DNA of 64,000 nt from Hymenobacter siberiensis (GCF_018967845.1 NZ_JAHLZZ010000001.1:3348001-3412000); one strand, 5' to 3'. Shown: positions 41,277-49,902, counted from the first letter of the stretch. The notes: a model not told the origin generated them from the sequence alone. Numbers and translations: made by a program.

Positions 41277-41418
41277 TTTAGCTTCTCTTTCACTCAGTTT
41301 CTTTGAGTAGCGTGACGCTTTCTTAAGCTCAGCTTTTTTATAAATACCTGTTCTAGAGCATAGACCTGCATAGAACCAGCGCACACTATCATTATTAATC
41401 CTATTTGAAAAAGAATAA
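41277..41418 (-). pseudogene. TIMP-like protein gene, detached C-terminal part
   Basis: If the insertion element and one copy of its 9-base target repeat are removed, the frame of the gene at 42667-42998 continues here. It reads YAKS joined to YSFSNRINNDSVRWFYAG, then LCSRTGIYKKAELKKASRYS. LCSRTG is the C-terminal motif expected for the family. No stop follows before the antisense of the thioesterase gene, so the original 3' end may already have been lost. Base composition is AT-rich like the first part. Confidence 0.7.
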
Positions 41419-41513
41419 GACTTAGCATACTCTACCCTACTATTTTTAGTAGTTGATTTCGAGCAAGTTGTCTCGTAGTGCAGTTTAGCAGCGTTTCAAC
41501 CAGGCGGGCCAAC

Positions 41514-41565
41514 GGGTCATCGGGCCGGGTCATCGGGCCGGGTCATCGGGCCGGGTCATCGGGCC
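41514..41565. repeat. Tandem repeat, GGGTCATCGGGCC x 4
   Basis: Four 13-base copies lie at the 3' end of the transposase gene, and the stop codon at 41543 is inside the array. Since 13 is not a multiple of three, copy number changes the transposase C-terminus. Confidence 0.9.
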
Positions 41566-42583
41566 GGGTTAGCGGACGGGTGAGTTGGCGGAGGAGGTTG
41601 AGGCCGTGACGAGCCAGGCTCGCGGCCCGGTAGCCGTGCTTCTTGCGGGCAATGTGGTGGCGGCCGCCGTGGGCGGCTGCGCCCACGCCCAGGCAGAAGG
41701 CGTAGGCCAGGCTGACGAGGGCCACGAGTTTGCGCAGCTTTTGCAAGCAGCGCAAGTGGGTGGCTTCCAGGTTGAAACCCCGGCCTTTCAGGTTTTGGAA
41801 GCACTGCTCAATCGTCCACCGCTTGGCGTAGCGTTGCGCGAGGTGGTTCAGACCGGCCGTGGCAAACAGGTAGACGAACTCGCCCGCCGCCACGGCCTTG
41901 ACCCAGGCCTGTCCCCAGACCCCGTCGACCTGCACGTGGGCGAAGCGGCGCACCTGCCCCGGCACCAGGCCCAGGTCGGCCACGGCCTGCCGGCGGCCGT
42001 CGGCGTGGGTCAGGCAGTGGTGCTTGGGCACGCGCATGACAAAATTCAGTCCGTTGTCTTTGAGCCACTTGAACCACGCATGGCCGACAAATTCCCGGTC
42101 GCCTACGACCAGGCCGATGCGGTCTTTCCCCAGCAAAGCCACGCACTTTTCGAGCACCGCGATGCGGTCGGCGGCGTTGGAGTTGCCGCTGCGGTTGTCG
42201 AGCAGCTGCCAGTAGAGCGGCACGTGGACCTCGCCCGTGCCGACGGTGACGAGCAGCACGTTGACTTGGCACTGGCCGAAGTCCCACTCCGTGCGGTCCA
42301 GGCACAAACGCAGCTTGCCCTGCGCAGGCAACAAACTAAGCAAAAGCCTGGCCACCAGCATGTAATTGAGGTCGACTTCGCGGAAAAAGTCCTGAATGCG
42401 CGTTTCGTTCGAGGCGGGCTTGGCCGCGTCATTGAGGTGCTGGGCCACCTCGCCGAATTGCACGTTGCGGCTCTTTATCAGGCCAAGAATGAACTGGCCC
42501 ACAAACTTTTGGCGGGACAAGTGGCCCACAAACGGGGCCTGTTGCAAAAGCGTCGTAATTTTAGCAGCGAAGTGTTGCTTCAC
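41543..42583 (-). CDS. IS4-family transposase
   Basis: Read from a GTG at 42583 (KQHFAAKITTLLQQAPFVGH), the protein has 346 residues. The DDE triad is intact: CLDRTEWDFGQ (first Asp), LVVGDREFVGHAW (second Asp), and the signature YAKRWTIEQCFQNLKGRGF with the catalytic Glu, which fits Y-(2)-R-(3)-E-(6)-K. It should cut and paste the element. An ATG at 42676 would start outside the inverted repeat, in the target gene, so I reject it. The C-terminus is set by the 13-base tandem repeat. It appears functional. Confidence 0.92.
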   Translation of the reverse strand: MKQHFAAKITTLLQQAPFVGHLSRQKFVGQFILGLIKSRNVQFGEVAQHLNDAAKPASNETRIQDFFREVDLNYMLVARLLLSLLPAQGKLRLCLDRTEWDFGQCQVNVLLVTVGTGEVHVPLYWQLLDNRSGNSNAADRIAVLEKCVALLGKDRIGLVVGDREFVGHAWFKWLKDNGLNFVMRVPKHHCLTHADGRRQAVADLGLVPGQVRRFAHVQVDGVWGQAWVKAVAAGEFVYLFATAGLNHLAQRYAKRWTIEQCFQNLKGRGFNLEATHLRCLQKLRKLVALVSLAYAFCLGVGAAAHGGRHHIARKKHGYRAASLARHGLNLLRQLTRPLTRPDDPAR

Positions 42584-42666
42584 GGGGCAGAACGGGTTTT
42601 TGGTGGTTGGAACCCCAAAGGTCGGGCTGCCCCGTTTTTGTACCTGAAAAATAGTAGGGTAGAGTA

Positions 42667-42998
42667 GACTTAGCATACACTAAGTAAGAATGTCCCTCTT
42701 GAAACTGTACGCCACAATCAGCGCCTCCGCTTCCTGTTGCTATTACTACAGTATCAGAATGCAGTATCCCTTTTGCTTGTTCTTGCACCAACAAAGTCAC
42801 CAGCTTTCCAACCATTGGAATGCCTTGCCATCTCAAATAATCTACCCGTTTTACAAATAATACTTTGCCTCCAAAAACTATATCGGAATTACGCACTGCT
42901 TCTTTTACACTCGATTTGCCTGTACAAGAGCACGCGAAGGAGTTACTACCGATAAGTAGCAGGACAAGAATTACGACTATTGTCTGAAAGTTTTTCAT
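42667..42998 (-). pseudogene. TIMP-like (tissue inhibitor of metalloproteinase-like) exported protein, N-terminal part, interrupted
   Basis: From the ATG at 42998 the frame encodes a signal peptide (MKNFQTIVVILVLLLIGSNS, cleaved before CSC). It continues with CSCTGKSSVKEAVRNSDIVF, GGKVLFVKRVDYLRW, and SGGADCGVQFQEGHSYLVYA. A mature N-terminus starting CxC plus the DIVFxGKV strand is the layout of the TIMP/netrin-like OB fold seen in Bacteroidota secreted proteins. The insertion element then cuts the gene after YAKS. The continuing peptide (TLPYYFS) is encoded by the element's own inverted repeat. The second part lies at 41277-41418. Native function unknown. Confidence 0.78.
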
Positions 42999-43047
42999 TC
43001 GCTTTATCTGGTTCATCAAGTTGATGCTTGAATCAAACAAAATACAT

Positions 43048-46000
43048 ATGCCTCCCTCCTTCCGCATCTACTCCTCTTCGGCCGGCTCCGGCAAGACGTA
43101 CCAATTAACGAAAGAATACCTGCTGCTGGCGCTGGGGGCCGACGACCCGGCGTATTTCAAGCGGGTGCTGGCCATTACGTTTACCAACGATGCGGCGGGG
43201 GAAATGAAGCACCGCATTGTGGATGCGCTGCGGGATTTTGCCTACCCCAGGGAGGGCAAAACAGATACGCTGCTGGCCGACATTGCGGCCGAACTGAAGC
43301 TGCCGGCGGCGGAGGTGCGGCGGCGGGCGGCAGCCACGTTCCGGCTGGTGCTGTACCACTATGCCGATTTTGGGGTGAGCACGATTGACTCGTTTGTGCA
43401 GCGGATTGTGACGGCGTTTACCCGGGAGCTGGGCTTGCCGGCCACGTTTGAGGTAGAGCTGGATACGGACAGCGTGCTGCAAAGCGCGGTGGCCGCGCTG
43501 CTGGACAAGGTGAACCGCGACCCGAACAGCAAGCTACTGTCGCAGACGCTGGCGGAATATGCGCTGGGGCAGGCCGAGGAGGGCAAAAGCTGGAGCCGCC
43601 TGCCCGAGGAGCTGGCGGGGTTTGGCCGGGTGCTATTTAATGAGACGGTGCAGGAGGCGGTGGCGCAACTGGACAAGCTGAGCCTAGCCGATTTCCGGCG
43701 GCTGGACAAGGAAATCCGGACGCGGCGGGGGGAGATTGAGGCGGCATTTGCGCAGACGCAGGAGGTGGGCGCGGCAATTCTGGAGCAGGCCGATGTGAGC
43801 GTGGATGACCTTTATTACGGCAAAAGCGGCATCGGCCAGTACGTGCAGAAGGGCGTGGCGCTGCTGCAGGCCGACGCGGGGCCGAACAGCTACGTGCGCA
43901 AAACGCTGGCCGAGGATAAATGGCACGGCGGGAAAATTAAATCGCCCGCCGACAAAGCCCGCGTAGATGCGGTGCGCGAGCCGCTGACGGCGCTGGTAAC
44001 CACGCTGGACAAAATGCGGGCCGAATACCTGCCGAATTACACGTTGCTGGCAGCAATGCAGCCGTATTTATTTCACGCTTCGCTGCTGAGTGAATTAAAT
44101 AAAATAGTGGAACAAATCAGCCGCGAGCGCAACGTGGTGTTGATTTCGGAATTTAACCGGCGCATTGCCAGCATTGTGCTAACGGAACCGGTGCCATTTT
44201 TGTACGAGCGGCTGGGCGAGAAATACGAGCATATTCTGATTGACGAGTTTCAGGATACGTCGGTCTTGCAATGGAATAACCTGCTGCCGCTGGTGGAAAA
44301 TACACTGGCGAATGGGCACAGCAGCCTGGCGGTAGGCGATGCCAAGCAGGCTATTTACCGCTGGCGTGGGGGCGAGATGGAGCAGATTCTGCGGTTGCAT
44401 CAGGGCAACACGGAGGCGCTGGCGGCGCGGGCCCGGGAACCGGAGATGCGCGAGCTGCTGCGGGGGCGGTATGCGTCTTTCGCGGGCAAGCTAGATGCGA
44501 AGGCCTTGCAGGTAAATTACCGGTCGGCGCGGGAGATTATTGCGTTTAACAACTCGTTTTTTGAGGCGGTAAGCGCGCGGCACGAGGCGCTGGGGCTGGT
44601 GACGGGGATTTATGATGCGCATTTTGGGCAGGAGGCGCCCGGAGCCGCGCCCACGTCAACCTCACCCCCTGACCCCCTCTCCAAAAAAGAGGGGGCACCG
44701 GCTCGTGAGGACGATTCCGCTGGAAGCATTTCCGGTGCCCCCTCTCTTTTGGAGAGGGGGTCAGGGGGTGAGGTTCCGGCGGGGGGCGTGAGCGGGCATG
44801 TGGAGCTATTATTCACCCAAAAGGACGCCCCGGCCCTCATCTATGACCCGAGCACCGGCATCTATACCACCTCGCCCCTCCCCGGCCACGCCCCGGAGGC
44901 GCTGCTGGGCTACGACGAAAGCACCTGCTACCTCACCCTGCAGTTGGTGGAACAGGTCCTGCGCGACGGGTATGAGCTCCAGGATATATCGGTACTGTGC
45001 CGCACGCGCTACGCCAGTAAAATTATTGCCAAGTTCCTGAAAGAGCGGGGCTATGCCATTATTTCGGCCGATTCGCTGGCGCTGGAATTTGCGGAGGTGG
45101 TGAACCTGCTGGTGAGTATTTTGCGGGTGCTGCATCAGCCGGCCGACACGCTGGCGCGGGCCGAAGCCCTGCTGCTGGTGGATAAGGTGGTGCGCGGGCT
45201 GGCCCCCACGCCGGCGCGCGCCCGGCACATTGCCACGGTGGCGAATGCGGCGGGCGGCACGTCGTTTTTTGATGAGCTGCGCGAGCTGGGCTACGATGTG
45301 AACGAGAAGGAAACCGGCAACCTCGGCCTCTATGAGCTTGCCGAGCGGCTGCTGAACTTGTTCGGGCTGCTGGGGCGGAATGGGGAGAGCGAGTACCTGT
45401 TCCGCTTCCTGGATTTGACGCTGGAATACAGCCTGAAATTCGGCAACAATTTGGGCAATTTCCTCACGCACTGGGAGGAACGCAAGGGGCGAATTAGCAT
45501 CAACGCGCCGGGCGGGCGGGCGGCTATTACCATCACCACGGTGCACAAAGCCAAGGGCCTGGCGTATGGGGTGGTGATTGTGCCGTTTGCCGACTGGAGC
45601 CTGGAGCCGCACCGGGGCACCCTGCTCTGGGGCCATCTCGAAACCGACCAAAAGCCGCTGGAAAATATGCCCGAAGTAGCAGTGGTGCGCCTAAGCCAGA
45701 CCATGCAGCAAACAGCTCTGGGAACGCAGTACGACGAGGAGCGCGAAAAAACCTTTCTCGAAGGGCTAAATACGCTGTACGTGGCCCTCACCCGGCCGCG
45801 CCACCGCCTCTACATCATCAGCAAAAAACCTGAGGACAAGAAAAGCGCCAAGACGACGGAAGAAACCGACGCAGCGGCCCCCATGGCCGCCGCCCGCACC
45901 GTGGCCGACCTGCTGCATGGCTACCTGCTGGGCCGGGGCGAATGGCAAGATGAGCAAGTATCCTTTGTAGTATCACAAGGCACCCCAGCCATCCAAAAAC

Positions 46001-46578
46001 CTAATAGCAAACAACTAACAACTAACAATTACAACTTAACGAACCTCGCCGCCGCGCCCTGGGAAGACCGCCTGAAGCTGCGCCGCCACGCCACCACGCT
46101 CTTCGATTTTGACGAACAAAAGGCCCAGGGCGAGTGGAACCGCAAGCTGCACTTCGCCCTGCGCCGCCTGCTCACGGCCGCCGATGTGGGCCGGGTGGCC
46201 AGCCAGCTCGTGGCCGAGGGCATCCTCAGCGCCCGCGAGCGGCCGGAGCTGGTGGCCAGCCTGGAACGACTAGTACTTGACCCGCGCCTGGCCCCCTATT
46301 TCGCCCCACACCTGAGCGTGGAAACGGAGCGCGAAATATTGGTGGGCGGCGTGAAGCTGCGCGACTACAAGCCCGACCGCGTGGTGCTCGAACCCTCCCT
46401 CGAAGCCCACCACCGCCTGGGCGGCCGGGTCACGCTGATGGATTTCCGCCTGCCCCCGCCGCAGGATAAACATAAGCGGCTGTTGCGGAACTACGCTACG
46501 CTATTCGAGCAATTAGGGTACGCAGAGGTGCGCGGGGTTATTTATTATTTCGGGACGGGGGAAGTGGTGGAGGTATGA
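43048..46578 (+). CDS. UvrD/AddA-type helicase-nuclease (RecB-like)
   Basis: From the ATG at 43048 the protein has 1,176 residues. Helicase motifs are FRIYSSSAGSGKTYQLTKEY (Walker A, Lys16), AITFTNDAAGEMKHRI, IDSFVQRIV, HILIDEFQDTSVLQW, VGDAKQAIYRWRGG, VHKAKGLAYGVVIVPF and LYVALTRPRHRLYI. The C-terminus (REILVGGVKLRDYKPDRVVL, VTLMDFRLPP, YATLFEQLGYAEVRGVIYYF) resembles the RecB-type nuclease domain, although the usual DFK lysine is Arg. It should process double-strand breaks, normally with an AddB-like partner, which is not adjacent here. Residues about 537-576 are encoded by a palindromic repeat inside the gene (44658-44775) that keeps the frame. Codon use shifts slightly around it. Confidence 0.9.
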   Translation: MPPSFRIYSSSAGSGKTYQLTKEYLLLALGADDPAYFKRVLAITFTNDAAGEMKHRIVDALRDFAYPREGKTDTLLADIAAELKLPAAEVRRRAAATFRLVLYHYADFGVSTIDSFVQRIVTAFTRELGLPATFEVELDTDSVLQSAVAALLDKVNRDPNSKLLSQTLAEYALGQAEEGKSWSRLPEELAGFGRVLFNETVQEAVAQLDKLSLADFRRLDKEIRTRRGEIEAAFAQTQEVGAAILEQADVSVDDLYYGKSGIGQYVQKGVALLQADAGPNSYVRKTLAEDKWHGGKIKSPADKARVDAVREPLTALVTTLDKMRAEYLPNYTLLAAMQPYLFHASLLSELNKIVEQISRERNVVLISEFNRRIASIVLTEPVPFLYERLGEKYEHILIDEFQDTSVLQWNNLLPLVENTLANGHSSLAVGDAKQAIYRWRGGEMEQILRLHQGNTEALAARAREPEMRELLRGRYASFAGKLDAKALQVNYRSAREIIAFNNSFFEAVSARHEALGLVTGIYDAHFGQEAPGAAPTSTSPPDPLSKKEGAPAREDDSAGSISGAPSLLERGSGGEVPAGGVSGHVELLFTQKDAPALIYDPSTGIYTTSPLPGHAPEALLGYDESTCYLTLQLVEQVLRDGYELQDISVLCRTRYASKIIAKFLKERGYAIISADSLALEFAEVVNLLVSILRVLHQPADTLARAEALLLVDKVVRGLAPTPARARHIATVANAAGGTSFFDELRELGYDVNEKETGNLGLYELAERLLNLFGLLGRNGESEYLFRFLDLTLEYSLKFGNNLGNFLTHWEERKGRISINAPGGRAAITITTVHKAKGLAYGVVIVPFADWSLEPHRGTLLWGHLETDQKPLENMPEVAVVRLSQTMQQTALGTQYDEEREKTFLEGLNTLYVALTRPRHRLYIISKKPEDKKSAKTTEETDAAAPMAAARTVADLLHGYLLGRGEWQDEQVSFVVSQGTPAIQKPNSKQLTTNNYNLTNLAAAPWEDRLKLRRHATTLFDFDEQKAQGEWNRKLHFALRRLLTAADVGRVASQLVAEGILSARERPELVASLERLVLDPRLAPYFAPHLSVETEREILVGGVKLRDYKPDRVVLEPSLEAHHRLGGRVTLMDFRLPPPQDKHKRLLRNYATLFEQLGYAEVRGVIYYFGTGEVVEV
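44658..44775. repeat. Palindromic repeat, family D, inside a coding sequence
   Basis: Arms of about 44 bases (CCTCACCCCCTGACCCCCTC and onward; complement ends at 44775) lie within the helicase-nuclease gene. They are translated in frame as SPPDPLSKKEGAP on the left arm and GAPSLLERGSGGEV on the right arm. The same sequence stands between genes at 59516-59594. Confidence 0.92.
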
Positions 46579-46675
46579 AGGATTAATTCATTTCTACTCA
46601 CCTAATCCATTTTGTGTAGTCTTGGTAAATCACTCAAAAATCCCAGTTCAACGAAAACTTTTTAATAGATAATCT

Positions 46676-46796
46676 ATGAAATTTGAATCCAATGCATTAC
46701 TTAAAGCATATTATGAAAAACAGAGAACGAATGCCAAGAAATTGATGTGGCTTGGCCCATTAGGTGCATATTTAATTTTTTACTGGCTGTTCAATA
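46676..46796 (+). pseudogene. Small membrane protein gene, N-terminal part, interrupted
   Basis: The frame from ATG at 46676 reads MKFESNALLKAYYEKQRTNA, then KKLMWLGPLGAYLIFYWLFN, giving a charged start and a first membrane helix. After codon 40 it enters the left end of the insertion element. Removing the element and one TA restores a continuous frame with 47778-48139. AT-rich compared with flanking genes. Confidence 0.75.
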
Positions 46797-47775
46797 GACT
46801 TGTTGCGAAGTGAGTGAAGTGCGGAATTTTCGACAAACTGTACTTAAATTTAGAACATGAACTTTTCCGTAAAAAACCTCACTACTTCGCGTAAATGGCG
46901 TGCTGCCACGGGACTCACGGCGGAGCGTTTTGCGCAGCTTTTGGCGCATTTTAAGCAGGCGTATTTTCGGTTGAATGGAACAGATATGATTGAACGTGGG
47001 GCTTTTGCGCCGTATGAAGTAGCCCTTAAAACAGAAGAAGAATTACTGCTTTTCACCCTATTCAGCTTCAAAGCAAACTTGACGTATGATTTGTTGGGAT
47101 TGGTCAGTGGGATGGACGGTTCCAACGCGAAACGCAACCAGGAATTAGGCATTACGGTGCTCCAAGAAGCGCTGGAGCAAACCGGGCATGCGCCAAAGCG
47201 GGAATTTACGACAGTGGCCGAATTTGAAGCCTATTTTCAGGAACACGAGACGTTATTGGTCGATGGAACGGAGCAACGCAAGCAACGACCAGGAAATAAA
47301 GAGATGCAAAAAGACTACTATAGCGGTAAAAAAAAATGCACGCCGTAAAAGAGATAGTTATTTCAAAGACCATTCGCTGGATTGGTTTTATCAGCCGTTG
47401 TTACGGCGGAAGACACCACGACTATAGTGTACTAAAAAGCATTTTACCAGTTGATAAAGAGTGGTTTAAAAAGTTCAAGGTGCGGTTGGACCTGGGGTTT
47501 TTGGGCTTCGCGAAAGACTACGTTTGCCGGAAAGTTTTTATTCCTATCAAAAAGCCGAAAGGGAAAGAACTCACCGATGAACAACGAGAAATAAATACAA
47601 AACAAGCAAGTGAACGAATTACCGTAGAGCATAGCATTGGCGGATTGAAACGTTATCGAATTTTGGAAGACCGATTACGTTTGCATAATTTGAACCTGTA
47701 CAATGACGTGCTGGGAGTGTGTGCGGGCTTGTGGAATTTCAGCTTAAATCTTTGATTAATAGCTCGCGACAAGTC
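46797..47775 (+). mobile_element. IS5-like insertion sequence (IS427-type features)
   Basis: The 979-base element has imperfect inverted ends, GACTTGTTGCGAAG on the left and the complement of CTCGCGACAAGTC on the right. It is flanked by TA on both sides (46795-46796 and 47776-47777), matching a TA target. It holds one transposase gene in two frames joined by a nine-A tract. No other copy is in this window. Confidence 0.83.
46857..47755 (+). CDS. IS5-like transposase, two frames joined by -1 frameshift at nine A
   Basis: The first frame (46857-47348, 163 residues) has the helix-turn-helix part (LTTSRKWRAATGLTAERFAQ) and the first catalytic aspartate in ETLLVDGTEQRKQRP. At 47328-47336 nine A bases form the slippery run in GKKK. 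A shift back by one base continues as MHAVKEIVISKT in the second frame (to 47755). That frame holds DLGFLGF (second Asp) and SERITVEHSIGGLKRYRI (Glu). A -1 slip on A-runs is the known way IS427-type elements make full transposase. The gene can thus be functional, although a mutation cannot be excluded. Confidence 0.82.
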
Positions 47776-47777
47776 TA

Positions 47778-48139
47778 ATATACTAGGATTTACCTTAAAT
47801 TTCATGGCATGCTTAATAGCATCTTATGCGGCCTTTTTCACTTTTGTCTATTATGGAACTCTATTTGCAGATGCAAAATTCATGAATCGGCTTGTTGACA
47901 AATGCATTATCAATGAAAAAGAATTCATATTTATCACTTTAAAGTGGTTTTTAAATAAGGAAGTCAGTTTTCACACATCTACTCTTATAGAGTTAAAAAG
48001 ACTTGAAGTCAGTTTTTTTAAACAGGTGGGTGACGTTTACAAACTAACTGTTTTAAATAAAAATAAAATTGAACATCTGTATATCATTTCAAGGTCATTT
48101 GATGATTTTGAAATGATAAAAACAATGATGCGTTTCTGA
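47778..48139 (+). pseudogene. Small membrane protein gene, C-terminal part, interrupted
   Basis: In phase with the fragment at 46676, the frame continues NILGFTLNFMACLIASYAAF then FTFVYYG (second membrane helix). A hydrophilic domain follows (FMNRLVDKCIINEKEFIFIT, LKRLEVSFFKQVGDVYKLTV) to the TGA at 48137. The rebuilt protein has 160 residues with two helices and a soluble tail. No family is recognised. The ATG at 47804 is internal and not a true start. Confidence 0.72.
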
Positions 48140-48155
48140 TTTTTTGTGGCCTGCG

Positions 48156-48470
48156 TTATCCCGCTGGCGCGCGTCTGCGACGCGCTGCCCACTGGGTTCG
48201 AGCCTGTGGCTCGGGCTTCGCGCACCGGCTGAACCCGCAGTCCGGTTCCGTTTCGACCCCGAGCCAGAGGCTCGCAGCCAAGCGGTAGCGCGTCGCAGAC
48301 ACGCGCCAGCGGGGCCAGCGGATGGCGCTGCTCTTTCGGAATTGCACTCCGAAAGCCGCACTGCTGGGGGCTTGCAGCCCCCAATGTGAGAGATGCCGCG
48401 CCACGCTTACGGACTGCAAGTCCCCGCCCAGGCCACTTTCGGAGTGCAACTCCGAAAGTGGCCTGGGCAT
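48156..48470. repeat. Cluster of palindromic repeats, family F and others
   Basis: CCCGCTGGCGCGCGTCTGCG near 48160 pairs with the complement at 48283-48312. Inside it are GAGCCTGTGGCTCG and GAGCCAGAGGCTCG. Next come CTTTCGGAATTGCACTCCGA near 48336, GGGGGCTTGCAGCCCCC near 48365, and a perfect stem CCCAGGCCACTTTCGGA with its complement at 48427-48467. No gene is present between 48140 and 48579. Confidence 0.85.
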
Positions 48471-48579
48471 GCCGCGTACGGTTAACGTGGATTATGGAAA
48501 GCCCACACGTGAGTGAAATTTGAACGATTCCACCCACGCGCGGACTCGCAGAGTCCACGGTACACCGACCTTTGTGCCC

Positions 48580-49902
48580 ATGCACACCCTTGCCCAACTG
48601 CGCGCCGGCCAGCTCCACGGCCTCAAGCGCTTAGATTTAGCCGAAGGCCTCACCGAATTTCCCCACGAAATCTTCGCCCTGGCCGATACGCTCGAAGCCC
48701 TCAACCTGACCGGCAACGCCCTTTCGGCGCTGCCCGACGACCTCGGGCGACTGCACAAATTGCAGGTGCTTTTCTGCTCCGATAACCAGTTTACCGAAGT
48801 GCCCGCCGTGCTGGGCCAATGCCCCCGGCTGAGCATGGTGGGCTTCAAGGCCAACCGGATACGCACGCTGCCGGCGGCGGCTCTCACTCCGGCCCTGCGC
48901 TGGCTCATCCTTACTGATAATCAGCTGGAGGAATTGCCTGCCGAAATTGGTAATTGCCAGCACCTGCAAAAGCTGATGCTGGCGGGAAACCGCCTCACCG
49001 CACTGCCCAAAGCCCTGGCCCGGTGCACCAATCTGGAGCTGCTGCGCATTGCCGCCAATGAGCTGCGGGAACTACCGCAGTGGCTGCTGGCCCTGCCGCG
49101 CCTCTCATGGCTGGCCTACGCGGGCAACCCCTTTAGCGCGGTGGCCGAAGCCCGCGTGGAAGCGCAGCAGCGCATCGGCCCCATTGCCTGGGACACGCTG
49201 GCGGTGGAAGAAAAGCTGGGTGAAGGGGCCTCCGGCGTCATTTACCGCGCTAGTTGGACGCGGCCCAACGTGGGAGACACGGAAGTGGCCGTGAAGCTAT
49301 TCAAGGGCGCGGTGACCAGCGACGGCCTCCCCCACTGCGAAATGCTGGCCTGCATCGCGGCCGGGGCCCACCCCAACCTGATTGCGGTGGAAGGCAAAGT
49401 GAGCGGGCACCCTACCGGGGCCGAAGGCCTGGTACTGGAGCTGATTGACGACGTGTTTGGCAACCTGGCCGGGCCGCCCAGCCTGGCCACCTGCACCCGC
49501 GACGTGTACAAGCCAGGTACTGCATTCAGCCTGGAAGCGGCCCTCAACATCGCGCAGGGCATTGCGGCTTCCGCCGGGCACCTGCACGCAAAGGGCATCA
49601 TGCACGGCGATTTATACGCTCACAATATTCTGAATACGGCCGAAGGAAATGCCTTGCTGGGCGATTTCGGCGCGGCCAGCTTCTTTAATTTCGAGGACAT
49701 TGCTACTGCCCAGGCCTTGCAGCGGTTGGAGGTGCGGGCCTTCGGCTGCCTGCTGGAAGAATTATTGACGCATTGTGATGAGGCTGATAAAGCTCCGGCA
49801 GCGGTCGCGGCGCTCTGGGACTTGCAGCGGCGCTGCGGGCAGCCGGAAACGGGGGCGCGGCCGTTGTTTGGGGAGATAGAAAAGGTGCTGGCTGGGTTGT
49901 AG
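48580..49902 (+). CDS. Leucine-rich-repeat protein kinase
   Basis: The 440-residue protein has about seven leucine-rich repeats in residues 10-195 (LEALNLTGNALSALPDDLGR, LRWLILTDNQLEELPAEIGN and similar). A eukaryotic-type kinase domain in residues 200-440 follows: EEKLGEGASGVIYRASW (glycine loop), EVAVKLFKG (lysine), IMHGDLYAHNIL (catalytic loop with HGD in place of HRD) and LLGDFGAAS (DFG). No signal peptide or membrane helix is present, so it is cytoplasmic. Such fusions are rare in bacteria and recall eukaryotic LRR kinases; partner and target are unknown. The TAG stop is part of a family B repeat. Confidence 0.9.
   Translation: MHTLAQLRAGQLHGLKRLDLAEGLTEFPHEIFALADTLEALNLTGNALSALPDDLGRLHKLQVLFCSDNQFTEVPAVLGQCPRLSMVGFKANRIRTLPAAALTPALRWLILTDNQLEELPAEIGNCQHLQKLMLAGNRLTALPKALARCTNLELLRIAANELRELPQWLLALPRLSWLAYAGNPFSAVAEARVEAQQRIGPIAWDTLAVEEKLGEGASGVIYRASWTRPNVGDTEVAVKLFKGAVTSDGLPHCEMLACIAAGAHPNLIAVEGKVSGHPTGAEGLVLELIDDVFGNLAGPPSLATCTRDVYKPGTAFSLEAALNIAQGIAASAGHLHAKGIMHGDLYAHNILNTAEGNALLGDFGAASFFNFEDIATAQALQRLEVRAFGCLLEELLTHCDEADKAPAAVAALWDLQRRCGQPETGARPLFGEIEKVLAGL

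Larger units (their letters stand above)
41428..42666 (-). mobile_element. Complete IS4-family insertion sequence
   Basis: The element is 1,239 bases long. Its ends are inverted copies of TACTCTACCCTACTATTTTT (41428-41447 and 42647-42666). It is flanked on both sides by the direct repeat GACTTAGCA (41419-41427 and 42667-42675), a perfect 9-base target duplication, so insertion was recent. It carries one transposase gene and a 13-base tandem repeat near the left end. Two diverged relatives make up the scar at 950-1930. Confidence 0.93.

Noticed and set aside
42668..42676. Transposase start at the ATG at 42676
   Set aside because: This ATG lies outside the inverted repeat, in the target gene. 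The element's own start is more likely the GTG at 42583.
47804..48139. Independent gene starting at the ATG at 47804
   Set aside because: The frame joins exactly with 46676-46796 once the IS5-like element and one TA are removed, so it is the second part of one gene.
48140..48579. Small proteins between 48140 and 48579
   Set aside because: All frames are made of palindromic repeats and have Ala/Arg/Pro-rich chance composition.
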